Shown here: positions 1-7,672 of the stretch, piece after piece | Position numbering within the stretch: position 1 is the stretch's first letter | Layout: every line of letters begins with the position of its first letter | NCBI GenBank assembly: GCA_022360105.1 | Contig: JAKSDL010000728.1 | Span: 1-11,883 of the forward strand | Origin: Pseudomonadota bacterium | GTDB taxonomy: Bacteria; SAR324; XYD2-FULL-50-16; JAHJRI01 | DNA length: 11,883 nt | Direction: 5' to 3' | Notes under the pieces: generated by a model | The model's database searches: none | What the model was told of the DNA's origin: nothing | Seen by the model: only the letters and a program-made list of their open reading frames with translations | Program-made: the position numbers and the translations under genes

Positions 1-1388
1 GCGTCTTCATCCGTTGTCAGATTTAAAAAGTAGGTTTCCACACCACTGACATGCTTTTTTAAACTGGCATTGGCATGAATGCTGATAAACAGGTCTCCCC
101 GGTGTTTATTGGCAAAAGCGGTGCGTGCTTCCAGTTCAATAAATACATCTGTGGAACGGGTCAGCAGCGTTCTGACCTGAGGGTGATTTCTGTCGATCAG
201 CTTTTTTAAATGCTTAGAGATAGCAAGCACGACATCTTTTTCCATGAGATTAAACGCGATGGCTCCGGGGTCTTTTCCGCCGTGACCGGGGTCTATAATG
301 ATGGTGTTGACTTTTAAACCCAGCGCTTTGGAAAGAGATAATTCCTGTTGGATTTTTTCCTTTGATTTTGGCTTAGTCCCGGCTACTTCCTGTTCCGGTT
401 CAACCTGTTTGACTGGGGGCAGGGATGGTTTTCCAATCACATCAATCACAATTTTGTATTGATTGGGCAGGCTGAAATGAAAAACCTTGATCCGGTCCAG
501 GCTTTGGATGTCCAATACAATCCTTACAGTGGATTTATCAAACTGGGCAATCCGAGCCTGGCTAATCAAACCGTCATTCACAGCAATCCTGCGTTTGAAA
601 TCTGCAGGGATATAGCTGTTATGCAAGTCGATGTAAAGTCGCTTCTGAGGATGTTGTTTATCCTCAGCCAGCAAATGATATTTATAGCGAACCTGGCCTT
701 TGGTATTGATCACCATTCGGGTCCATTCGATGGTTGACCAATAATCTACCTTGGAGACCAGAATCGAAGAATTGTTGTTGCTTTCTTCTTCGCTAAGCCC
801 TCCAAATTGGGGTTTAGCCAAATCGGTAGGAGCGGTTGCAATCTCCATCTCAGGAGCTACGGTAACATCCTGAGCATTTTTGAATTGCTCCAGCTTCTCT
901 TTTGTTTTCTTAACAGCCGAGCCGTTAGGAAACAGTTCCAATACCTTTCGATATTCAATTTGAGCCAGATCGACATCCTGTTTGTAAACTTCGTAATTTT
1001 CACCCAGGGCGTATTGAGCATCGTCGGAGAGCCCGTTCAAGGGATATTGGCGCACAAGCGTGCGAAAAGAGATGCTGCTTCGATCCAGGTAAATATCTTT
1101 TTGATTTAGCCGATAAAGGGAGCGATACAACTTGCCAATACTGAACAGTGCTTTAGGGGCCTGATAATGCCGGGGATAGGTCTTGTAGATTAACTTAAAC
1201 TGTTTAATGGTGGTCAACCAGTTTTCTTCTGACTTTCTATAGGCGGGATCGTTATACAACGCTTTATATTTTTCCGCTGCCTTTGCATAAAGATGATCTA
1301 CCTCGTCAGCGCACAGGGGAGTGGATAGTAATAAAGATTGTAATAGTAACACGCAACCAATAATGAGTAGGCAGTCTCTTTTCATCAT
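1..1388 (-). CDS. N-acetylmuramoyl-L-alanine amidase (TPR + AMIN + Amidase_3), 3' end cut by window edge
   Basis: This is my own translation from ATG at 1388: 462 codons with no stop before the left edge, so the C-terminus is missing. Residues 1-27 look like a Sec signal peptide (basic start, Leu-rich core, likely cleavage after PLCA). Residues about 30-170 are helical with TPR-like repeats (LFSIGKLYRSLY, AQYALGENYE). Residues about 210-320 fit an AMIN domain, which binds murein or the envelope. A Pro/Glu/Lys linker follows, then a zinc Amidase_3 domain from about 361. Its visible metal ligands are H369 (DPGHGG), E383 (MEKD) and H438 (SIHAN); the catalytic Glu nearer the C-terminus lies outside. 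The family cleaves the amide between MurNAc and the stem peptide in the periplasm, during daughter-cell separation or wall turnover. ATG 1385 is an alternative start. The gene begins 11 bp after the mutS stop, so it is probably co-transcribed with mutS. No strong Shine-Dalgarno is seen. Confidence 0.93.
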   Translation of the reverse strand, partial: MMKRDCLLIIGCVLLLQSLLLSTPLCADEVDHLYAKAAEKYKALYNDPAYRKSEENWLTTIKQFKLIYKTYPRHYQAPKALFSIGKLYRSLYRLNQKDIYLDRSSISFRTLVRQYPLNGLSDDAQYALGENYEVYKQDVDLAQIEYRKVLELFPNGSAVKKTKEKLEQFKNAQDVTVAPEMEIATAPTDLAKPQFGGLSEEESNNNSSILVSKVDYWSTIEWTRMVINTKGQVRYKYHLLAEDKQHPQKRLYIDLHNSYIPADFKRRIAVNDGLISQARIAQFDKSTVRIVLDIQSLDRIKVFHFSLPNQYKIVIDVIGKPSLPPVKQVEPEQEVAGTKPKSKEKIQQELSLSKALGLKVNTIIIDPGHGGKDPGAIAFNLMEKDVVLAISKHLKKLIDRNHPQVRTLLTRSTDVFIELEARTAFANKHRGDLFISIHANASLKKHVSGVETYFLNLTTDED

Positions 1389-1399
1389 CGACTTAACAA

Positions 1400-4078
1400 T
1401 CAAATCTTTTTTTGAATATAGTTAATCAATTCCAGGGCATCCAGGGGGGTGCTTTTGTTGATGTCAAATTTACGAATATCGTCCATCCAGGGTTCTTCAG
1501 GGGGCAAAAAACTCATCTGGAAGTTGTCTTCAATTTGTTCATTTACAGCATTGTTTCGTAGGGGAGATCCCGTCTCCAGGTCACTGAATTTCTTTTCCGC
1601 CATCTTCAATCCCTGAATCACTTCCTTGGCTCGATCAACAACGTTTTGCGGAAGACCGGCCAGTTTGGCGACTTGAATTCCGTAGCTTTTGTCGGTTTCC
1701 CCGGACACAATTTTTCGCAGGAAAACCATGTTGTCGTCTTCTTCGTGGACAACCACTTTGGCATTGCAAACGCCCTCCAGTTGTTGCTCAAGCAAGATTA
1801 ATTCATGATAGTGGGTAGCAAAAAGAGTCAGTGCTTTTATTTCATGTAAATACTCTATGATCGCCCAGGCGATGCTGATTCCGTCAAATGTGCTGGTACC
1901 CCTGCCTATTTCATCCAGAATGATAAAACTGTCTTTGCTGGCATTGTTGAGTATGGAGGCAGCTTCGCTCATTTCCACCATGAAGGTGCTTTGTCCGCGT
2001 GTCAGGTTATCGGAAGCCCCAACCCTGGTAAAAATCCTGTCAAATATCGGTAATCGAGCGTCCTCGGCCGGAACAAAAGACCCGATTTGCGCCATCAACG
2101 CGATCAAGGCCGTTTGGCGCATATAGGTGGATTTCCCTCCCATGTTGGGACCGGTAATCACCATGATTACACCCGCCCGGGAATCCAACACCACATCATT
2201 GGGAATAAAAGGCTCTTCAAAGTCCAGTGATTCAATAACCGGATGCCTGCCCTCTTTGATAGTAAGTGTCCTGCGGTTTGGATTGTCGTCCAGTTCAGGC
2301 CTGTTATAATTGTTTAACTTGGCGTTAAAGGAGAAAGTCGATAATACGTCAACAGTGGCAACAATTTGTGCTGATTTCTGAATACGGCTGATCTCTGCCT
2401 GCAGCTTCTGCTTAAGCTCATTGAACAATTTGAGTTCCAATGCCCTGGAGTCTTCCTCGGCTGAAAGTATTTCCTCCTCAAGCTCTTTTAACTCTTCGGT
2501 TACATAACGTTCGTTGTTTACCAGGGTTTGCCTTCTAATATAAGAGTCGGGCACCAGGTGTTTGGAAGCGTTGGATACTTCGATGTAGTAACCAAACACC
2601 TTGTTAAAGCCAATTTTCAGCGACGTAATTCCTGTTTTTTGCCTCTCATCAGCTTCCATGTTAGCGATAAGCTGTTTCCCATTTTTCATCAGGTTTTTCA
2701 GCTTATCCAGTTTTTTATTGATTCCCTGCCTGATGAAACCACCGTCTTTAAGCTTGACTGTCGGATCATCCAGGATCTGATCTTTTAATAATTGATAGAG
2801 ATCCTTTAGATCATCAAAATTGATCACCTGCTTGTGCAACGTGGTGTTATTCAGCTGCTTAAAAAAACCATTCAGTTGCTCCAGTGGTTCCAATCCTGAT
2901 CGCAGTCTTACCAAATCATTTACGGAAGTGCTGGGCATGGAAATTCTGGCAATGATGCGCTCCAGGTCTCCAACCTGTGAAAGAACAAGTCGCATTTTTT
3001 CCAAAGTAGAACCACTGTCTATCAGACTCTGGACAGCATCCAGACGTTCTTCGATCTGATCTTTTTTCAACAGGGGAGCTGCCATCCAGCGTTTCAGCTT
3101 TCGTGATCCCATGGCTGTTTTGCATTTATCAAGCAGATGAACCAGGGTGTTCTTTTTCTCAAATCCGTTTAGTGTTTCAAACAGCTCCAAATTCCGAATC
3201 GTCGATTCATCCAGAATCATTTGCTGGTCTTTCTGAATCTGCCTGATGCGGTTGATATGCTTCAGGGTGTCTTTCTGTGTCTCTTTTAAATATGCAAGTA
3301 TGGCTCCCGCCGTCCTGATGGATAGAGGCTTAGTTTCAATGCCAAAGCCATCCAGGGTACTGACACGAAAATGATCCTTCAAAGATCTCCTGGCCGCTCT
3401 TAATTCAAAATTAAAATCAGCCAATGGTTCGAAATGAGTTCCAAAATCTCCATTTGAGAAGAGGTTTTCGGCCTGCTTAAAAAAAATCGACTGTATGCCC
3501 GTGTCGCTTCGCTCATCAGATTCTGATACCAGGATTTCCCTGGGTTTATACAAATAAAGAAGCTCGACTATTTCGGAAGCCCCGGTTTTCAAATCAAGCT
3601 GATCGACTTCAAACTCACCGGTGGATAGATCGCAAAACGCAATGCCTGCCTGGTTCTTTTTTGAGTCAAAACAAAGAGCAGCTAAAAAACAGTTTGAGGT
3701 AGCGTCGAGTAAATCCGGGGATACGATGGTTCCGGGGGTGATGATTCGGACTACTTCGCGTTTGACCAGTCCCTTTGCCTGGGCAGGATCTTCTGTTTGT
3801 TCGCATACTGCAACCTTGTAGCCTGCTCCTGTCAATTTGTTCAAATATTGGTCGTAAGCGTGCACAGGTACGCCGCAGAGGGGGATGGAATCTTCTTTGT
3901 TTTTGTTGCGGCTCGTGAGCTGAATTTGCAGGATCTTGGATGCAATCACGGCATCGTCCCCAAACATTTCATAGAAATCGCCCATTCGATAAAACAAAAT
4001 CTTATCCGGATGCTGTTGTTTTATCTGAAAAAACTGTTGCATCATGGGTGTTTGTTTTGTGTCTGTCTGGCTAATCAT
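1400..4078 (-). CDS. mutS: DNA mismatch repair protein MutS
   Basis: The 892-residue product is full length for MutS, the dimeric ATPase that recognises mismatches and recruits MutL. The mismatch-reading Phe-x-Glu motif is F35-Y36-E37 in the N-terminal domain (GDFYEMF). The connector, core and clamp domains fill about 130-600. The ATPase has Walker A GPNMGGKST at 643-651, Walker B with signature DEIGRGTSTFDG at 722-733, and the switch His756 in FATHYHEL. QMSFL at 854-858 matches the beta-clamp-binding motif, followed by a short C-terminal helical tail. The start at 4078 gives the usual short leader before the PMMQQF segment. No Shine-Dalgarno precedes it; Met12 or Met13 are possible but less likely starts. 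A weak promoter candidate on the minus strand has TTGAAG (4226-4221), a 17-bp spacer and TAGAGT (4203-4198), each box 4/6 to consensus. The amidase gene follows after 11 bp. No mutL is seen nearby. Confidence 0.98.
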   Translation of the reverse strand: MISQTDTKQTPMMQQFFQIKQQHPDKILFYRMGDFYEMFGDDAVIASKILQIQLTSRNKNKEDSIPLCGVPVHAYDQYLNKLTGAGYKVAVCEQTEDPAQAKGLVKREVVRIITPGTIVSPDLLDATSNCFLAALCFDSKKNQAGIAFCDLSTGEFEVDQLDLKTGASEIVELLYLYKPREILVSESDERSDTGIQSIFFKQAENLFSNGDFGTHFEPLADFNFELRAARRSLKDHFRVSTLDGFGIETKPLSIRTAGAILAYLKETQKDTLKHINRIRQIQKDQQMILDESTIRNLELFETLNGFEKKNTLVHLLDKCKTAMGSRKLKRWMAAPLLKKDQIEERLDAVQSLIDSGSTLEKMRLVLSQVGDLERIIARISMPSTSVNDLVRLRSGLEPLEQLNGFFKQLNNTTLHKQVINFDDLKDLYQLLKDQILDDPTVKLKDGGFIRQGINKKLDKLKNLMKNGKQLIANMEADERQKTGITSLKIGFNKVFGYYIEVSNASKHLVPDSYIRRQTLVNNERYVTEELKELEEEILSAEEDSRALELKLFNELKQKLQAEISRIQKSAQIVATVDVLSTFSFNAKLNNYNRPELDDNPNRRTLTIKEGRHPVIESLDFEEPFIPNDVVLDSRAGVIMVITGPNMGGKSTYMRQTALIALMAQIGSFVPAEDARLPIFDRIFTRVGASDNLTRGQSTFMVEMSEAASILNNASKDSFIILDEIGRGTSTFDGISIAWAIIEYLHEIKALTLFATHYHELILLEQQLEGVCNAKVVVHEEDDNMVFLRKIVSGETDKSYGIQVAKLAGLPQNVVDRAKEVIQGLKMAEKKFSDLETGSPLRNNAVNEQIEDNFQMSFLPPEEPWMDDIRKFDINKSTPLDALELINYIQKKI

Positions 4079-4212
4079 GCAAACCGAATGGCGGAAGATG
4101 TTAGGGAATGCTGCGGAAACAGCTTAGGAGATTACTCATTAGAAACCAACAGCTGGCATCGATTATGCTATCGATACAACCTCCGCAAAATTTAAAAACT
4201 CTATCAAACCCT

Positions 4213-4257
4213 GCCTGTTTCTTCAATGACGATTCCCCCAGGAAGAAGAAAATAGGC
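4213..4257 (-). other. Imperfect stem-loop just after the small gene
   Basis: Plus-strand arms GCCT (4213-4216) and TTTCTTC (4218-4224) pair with GAAGAAA (4245-4251) and AGGC (4254-4257), leaving small internal mismatches and a 20-base loop. It lies directly downstream of the stop codon at 4262-4260, in the spacer before mutS. No T-run follows immediately on the minus strand (only a TTTTTAAA about 15 bases later), so it is not a classical intrinsic terminator. It might slow or partly end transcription, or stabilise the upstream message. The weak mutS promoter candidate overlaps it. Confidence 0.3.
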
Positions 4258-4259
4258 GG

Positions 4260-4463
4260 TTAGAGATCCAAATGGGTAATCTTTTCAAAATGGATGGGGA
4301 CTTCCTTGTCAATTTTGAATAGTCGGGCACCTTCTTCCAAAAGGTTTTCATCAGCTCTGGTTTTTAGTTCCGATTCATCCAAAACTTCCCAACGGGCAAC
4401 CTCATTCTCGATGGGAACGAGATATAGGTAAAATTGCTCTTTTTTCTTTTTGATGGATAGCAT
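4260..4463 (-). CDS. Small hypothetical protein, 67 residues, charged
   Basis: I do not recognise this protein. It has 67 residues, opens with a basic run (SIKKKKEQ), then a short hydrophobic and probably beta segment (FYLYLVPI), then an acidic helix-prone stretch (DESELKTRADENLLEEGARL) and a C-terminal FEKITHLDL. It has no signal peptide, membrane segment, Cys pairs or metal motif, so it is probably cytoplasmic. It is intergenic, with no real gene on the other strand, and runs in the same direction as its neighbours: 119 bp after add and 181 bp before mutS. It ends in TAA and is followed by a stem-loop. Against it, the ATG at 4463 has no Shine-Dalgarno and the frame is short enough to occur by chance. 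The amino acid composition is protein-like, which favours a real gene. Its function is unknown. Confidence 0.5.
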   Translation of the reverse strand: MLSIKKKKEQFYLYLVPIENEVARWEVLDESELKTRADENLLEEGARLFKIDKEVPIHFEKITHLDL

Positions 4464-4483
4464 GGTTTAATGTGAATCTTAGG

Positions 4484-4556
4484 GGTTAATGCCTATTCCA
4501 GCGGCGTTAATAGTCGTTTCGGATCGTTTAAACCATTAACCTGCATAATCGTTTAA
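4484..4556 (-). repeat. Cluster of short inverted and direct repeats upstream of the small gene
   Basis: In the 119-bp gap between add and the small gene, GGTTAATG (4484-4491) and CATTAACC (4534-4541) form a perfect 8-bp inverted repeat. ATCGTTTAA occurs twice in direct orientation (4523-4531 and 4548-4556, 25 bp apart), and a partial copy, TCGTTT, lies at 4514-4519. This could be a protein-binding region controlling the small gene, or chance in AT-rich DNA. No good sigma70 promoter is evident. Confidence 0.3.
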
Positions 4557-4582
4557 GTATTGGTGTGCTACCTAATATCAGT

Positions 4583-5599
4583 CTAGTTGCAAAGGTCATC
4601 GATCTCCCTATTTAGCTTGGATTTTTTTTCCTCGGACATAAAAGATCCGCTGACCGCATTTTTAGCTAATGTTCCCAATTGCGCTGCAGACGGGTGATAA
4701 AGATTGTTAAACGTTTCATATTCTTGCATCAGGCTGTTTCCAAACATTCCGGGATCATCGGAATTCAAAGTTATGGGGTACCCTCGAGTTAAATACTCAT
4801 ACATGGGATGTTCGTTGATCGACCCGATTACCCTGGTGTTGACATTGCTCCAAGGGCAGAGATCCAGGGTAACACCTTCCTGCTCTATCAGCCTTTCAAG
4901 TTCCGAATCCTTTGCAATACCGAGACAATGACCCAGTCTTTTGGCTTTCAGCAGATTGATGGTATCCAACATCGACTGTTCACCGGCAGTTTCTCCTGCA
5001 TGAGCAATAGTCTGCAAACCGTGTGCTCGTGCATATTCGAATTCCTCAACGTAATCCTCTGCTGGATAGTTTGCTTCGTCTCCACCCAAACCTACAGCGA
5101 TGACCCGCCCGGTTTGATCCTGGATCGCCATATCAAAAACCTCTTTGACGACTTCTTTGCCAAAATTGCGGGGACCATCCAGTATCAATTTCATCTCGAT
5201 GTCATGTTCAGATTCCACTTCTTTGGCTGCCCGATCAATTTCCGCCATCATCTCCTGATAGTCAATGCCTCTCTGCACGACAAACCAGGGTGTCATCATC
5301 ACTTCACAATAACGGATATTCTGGGTGACAGCGTTGTGCAGATAATGAAGGGTCAGATCATAAAAATCGTCAGCGGCTTTAAAACTGAAGATAATATCCC
5401 GAAAAACTTCGAGGAATTGATCAAAGGATGCGTATTGAAAGCGTTTTTCTAACTCTGCCAGCGGCAGGTCAAATTCGGGAGTCTGGTGTTTTTTTAACAG
5501 TGATTTCCAAAAAGTTGGATCGACAGTACCTTCCAGGTGGACGTGAAGTTCAACCTTTGGCAAATCTCTTGTTAAAGCGATTAAAGGTTTTTGTTTCAT
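4583..5599 (-). CDS. add: Adenosine deaminase
   Basis: The 338-residue product belongs to the metal-dependent adenosine/AMP deaminase family (TIM barrel), which converts adenosine to inosine (and deoxyadenosine likewise) in purine salvage. The zinc site is present: H19 and H21 in ELHVHLEG, H200 with the catalytic E203 in HAGE, H224 in RLGHC, and D281-D282 in the family signature NSDDPGMF. Length is normal for bacterial Add. The only upstream signal is a weak GAAG 5 bases before ATG 5599, and the LPKVELHVHLEG block begins at residue 13, as expected for the family, which supports this start. Some family members prefer adenine or other aminopurines, so the exact substrate cannot be fixed from sequence; adenosine is most likely. 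It stands apart from hemD by 347 bp and probably has its own promoter, which I could not place convincingly. Confidence 0.93.
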   Translation of the reverse strand: MKQKPLIALTRDLPKVELHVHLEGTVDPTFWKSLLKKHQTPEFDLPLAELEKRFQYASFDQFLEVFRDIIFSFKAADDFYDLTLHYLHNAVTQNIRYCEVMMTPWFVVQRGIDYQEMMAEIDRAAKEVESEHDIEMKLILDGPRNFGKEVVKEVFDMAIQDQTGRVIAVGLGGDEANYPAEDYVEEFEYARAHGLQTIAHAGETAGEQSMLDTINLLKAKRLGHCLGIAKDSELERLIEQEGVTLDLCPWSNVNTRVIGSINEHPMYEYLTRGYPITLNSDDPGMFGNSLMQEYETFNNLYHPSAAQLGTLAKNAVSGSFMSEEKKSKLNREIDDLCN

Positions 5600-5737
5600 A
5601 ACACTTCAGGCAATTTATTGCAGAGACCAAATGGGGAAAGCTTACACTAGTTTCTCATTACAGATTTGATCTAACAAGGGCATTATGAACAATAAGTTAC
5701 AAACGGTATTCTTGGCGCAATGTCTGTAGTTATTCCT

Positions 5738-5907
5738 GTCATGCCAAAAGGTTGCCCTTCTGAACCTTCAGACTGAGTCGCAATGAAAGTTGGTGGATCA
5801 GGGCGTGAAACAGAGGATCCACCTCTGGCTCAACAACTGCGGTACAGCTTGGTTGTGAACAATCATTTGAGGGCTCTGACAGATCCTTCATGGCCGTTCA
5901 GGATGAC
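5738..5907. repeat. Possible decayed intergenic repeat element with nested hairpins
   Basis: Within the 347-bp gene-free stretch between hemD and add, about 170 bp is bounded by similar inverted ends: GTCATGCC at 5738-5745 (plus) and GTCATCCTG read on the minus strand at 5907-5899. Inside are a perfect 8-bp inverted repeat, GGTGGATC (5792-5799) with GATCCACC (5816-5823), and a competing hairpin, CAGAGG (5811-5816) with CCTCTG (5822-5827). The minus-strand edge, GTCATCCTGAACG followed shortly by GAAGGATCTG, resembles the dispersed GTCATCCTGA-type intergenic repeats found in many bacterial genomes; that resemblance is from memory. No coding frame is apparent. Copies elsewhere in the genome would be needed to confirm it. 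Confidence 0.4.
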
Positions 5908-5946
5908 GTGAAATCTTGATTTTTTTTACCAAATGGTATTGGTTTT

Positions 5947-6717
5947 TTAGCGGGCTTCGTAATCCACAATGCCCTGGCAGAGTCCATCCAGATTTTGCGG
6001 ATCGGCCGTAAAGGCGGGTTCAAGGGAAAGTTTCAGCAGGGTTTCCGTGGTGATCGTTCCTATCGAAGCAATATTGGGAAGAGAAACCTCTTTGGGCTCA
6101 CATTTCAGAATTTTGAACAGATTGGTCACCGTGGAAGAGCTGGTAAAGCTGATCCAGTCTGCCTTGCCGTCATTCAGGGCAGCCTGCAATAGCTCTTTGT
6201 TCTCATAAGGAACGGAATTTTGATAAACAGGTGTGACTGTGACTTCAGCACCTGTCTTAACCAACTCGTCAATCAACACATGACGGGCGACCAATGCCCT
6301 TGGAAACCATATGCGTTGTCCTGAAACCCCTCTTGATTTTAAACCGGCGGCTAACCCTTCCGCCTGAAATTTCTCCGGAATAAAATCCACCTTCCAGCCC
6401 AAATCTTCCGCCTGTTTTGCCGTTTTATCACCAACTACCGCAATGCTGGATAAGGGGAAGTCAGCAGGTTGATATCCTAACAATTCTATTCGCTTGTAGG
6501 TCTGAACCACAGCGTTAATGCTGGTAAACACTACCCATTGGAAAGATTCAATTTCCCTGGCTGCTTTGTCAAAAGCTGACCAATCCGGAGGATCGGTAAT
6601 GCTGATGGTGGGAATGCTGATCACTTCTGCCCCCAGGTCTTCAAGCATGTCTTTTAAACTTCCGGCTTGTGAGGAATCTCGGGTGATAATGATTTTTCGA
6701 TTTGCCAGTGGTTTCAT
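5947..6717 (-). CDS. hemD: Uroporphyrinogen-III synthase
   Basis: The 256-residue product matches the HemD family: two similar alpha/beta domains that cyclise hydroxymethylbilane with inversion of ring D to give uroporphyrinogen III in the cytosol. The family is weakly conserved, but landmarks are clear. RKIIITRD lies at 7-14, WVVFTSINAV at 61-70, VGDKTA at 95-100, the conserved Tyr165 in VTPVYQ (family role in ring handling), and WISFTSSSTVTNL at 188-200. Length is normal for a stand-alone HemD, and there is no fused methyltransferase domain as in some cobA/hemD fusions. It begins 22 bp after hemC ends, completing the hemA-hemC-hemD run that supplies uroporphyrinogen III for heme, siroheme or corrinoids. 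There is no Shine-Dalgarno before ATG 6717. No clear intrinsic terminator follows in the minus direction. Confidence 0.95.
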   Translation of the reverse strand: MKPLANRKIIITRDSSQAGSLKDMLEDLGAEVISIPTISITDPPDWSAFDKAAREIESFQWVVFTSINAVVQTYKRIELLGYQPADFPLSSIAVVGDKTAKQAEDLGWKVDFIPEKFQAEGLAAGLKSRGVSGQRIWFPRALVARHVLIDELVKTGAEVTVTPVYQNSVPYENKELLQAALNDGKADWISFTSSSTVTNLFKILKCEPKEVSLPNIASIGTITTETLLKLSLEPAFTADPQNLDGLCQGIVDYEAR

Positions 6718-6739
6718 GGATTAATTTGTAGATCAGGGA

Positions 6740-7672
6740 TTAGTCGGTTTCTATACCAACCTGGGCCAGGATTTCCCTTCCCCCGCATTCCAAAAGTTTT
6801 TCACCAAGTCTGGTACCGATCCTGGCAGCTTCTTTCACGGGACCGGAGTCGGTTAGTCTGATGAAATCCGATCCCTCCGGACTTGCCACCATTGCAGTAA
6901 GGGTAACCGTTTCTCCTTTGGTGACAGCGTGCCCGGCCAACGGTACCTGGCAACCCCCATTCAAGCGCAGTAACAGTGCTCGCTCCGCTTCAACATTGCC
7001 TGTGGTTTCACTATCTTTCAGGGGATGAATTAACTGTTGAATGCGGTCATCACCTGTACGAGATTCAATACAAACCACACCCTGCCCGATGGCAGGAATG
7101 GACAAATCCATGGGTAGTTTTTCGGTAATTCTCTCTTCCATCTTCAAACGTATCAATCCTGCTGCTGCCAGAATGATTGCATCGTAATCTCCCTGGTCCA
7201 GCTTGTTGAGTCGGGTATTTACATTTCCCCTTAGCGTCTTAAACACCAGATCAGGTCTGGCTTTCCTTAATTGGGCAATTCTTCTCAGGGAACTGGTTCC
7301 AATGATTGCCTGTTGGGGCAGGGACGCAAAACCAGAATATTTGTTGGATACAAAGGCATCCCATGGGGTTTCCCGCTTGGTTATTACCGAAATTTCCAAG
7401 CCTTCGGGGAGCTCTGTGGGAACATCTTTTAAGGAGTGCACTGCTATGTCTGTTTCTCCCGCCAGCATGGATACCTCCAATTCCTTGACAAACAAACCTT
7501 TGCCACCGATTTTTGCCAGGGGAGAATCCAGAATTTTATCACCTTTGGTTTTGATATGGACCAGTTCGACGTTTGTTTCAGGGAACAAACTTATGATCTT
7601 AGCCTTGACCCATTCCGCCTGCCAAAGTGCCAGTTGACTGGAGCGGGTGGCAATTTTAACCGTTTGTTTCAT
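6740..7672 (-). CDS. hemC: Porphobilinogen deaminase (hydroxymethylbilane synthase)
   Basis: The 310-residue product polymerises four porphobilinogens into hydroxymethylbilane. Diagnostic segments are the N-terminal IATRSSQLALWQA at 7-19, the active-site HSLKDVPTE at 79-87 with catalytic D83, GTSSLRR at 125-131, RGNVNTRL at 148-155, and NGGCQVPLAGHA, where C241 carries the covalent dipyrromethane cofactor. These positions agree within one residue with well-studied bacterial HemC, so start and length are secure. The ATG at 7672 overlaps the hemA stop in an ATGA arrangement (7672-7669), which suggests translational coupling and fits the absence of a Shine-Dalgarno. hemD follows after 22 bp. Confidence 0.98.
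   Translation of the reverse strand: MKQTVKIATRSSQLALWQAEWVKAKIISLFPETNVELVHIKTKGDKILDSPLAKIGGKGLFVKELEVSMLAGETDIAVHSLKDVPTELPEGLEISVITKRETPWDAFVSNKYSGFASLPQQAIIGTSSLRRIAQLRKARPDLVFKTLRGNVNTRLNKLDQGDYDAIILAAAGLIRLKMEERITEKLPMDLSIPAIGQGVVCIESRTGDDRIQQLIHPLKDSETTGNVEAERALLLRLNGGCQVPLAGHAVTKGETVTLTAMVASPEGSDFIRLTDSGPVKEAARIGTRLGEKLLECGGREILAQVGIETD

Noticed and set aside
459..1109. Two plus-strand frames (92 and 100 residues)
   Set aside because: Both are antisense to the amidase gene, whose signal peptide, TPR, AMIN and zinc-site motifs identify the true coding strand.
4157..4176. Two ATCGAT copies six bases apart upstream of mutS
   Set aside because: ATCGAT is self-complementary and short; the pair may be a binding site, but nothing else supports it.
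3797..4195. Open frame of 132 residues on the plus strand
   Set aside because: Most of it is antisense to the conserved N-terminal domain of mutS; the remainder runs into the spacer without protein-like character.
4808..5452. Open frame of 214 residues on the plus strand
   Set aside because: It lies wholly inside add on the opposite strand, and its translation (runs of Cys, Phe and His) has no recognisable domain. It is a shadow of a well-supported gene.
5922..5948. Possible terminator after hemD
   Set aside because: TACCA and TGGTA flank a two-base centre, too tight to fold well, and in the hemD direction they are followed by A residues, not T residues. A T-run follows only on the plus strand, where there is no gene to terminate.
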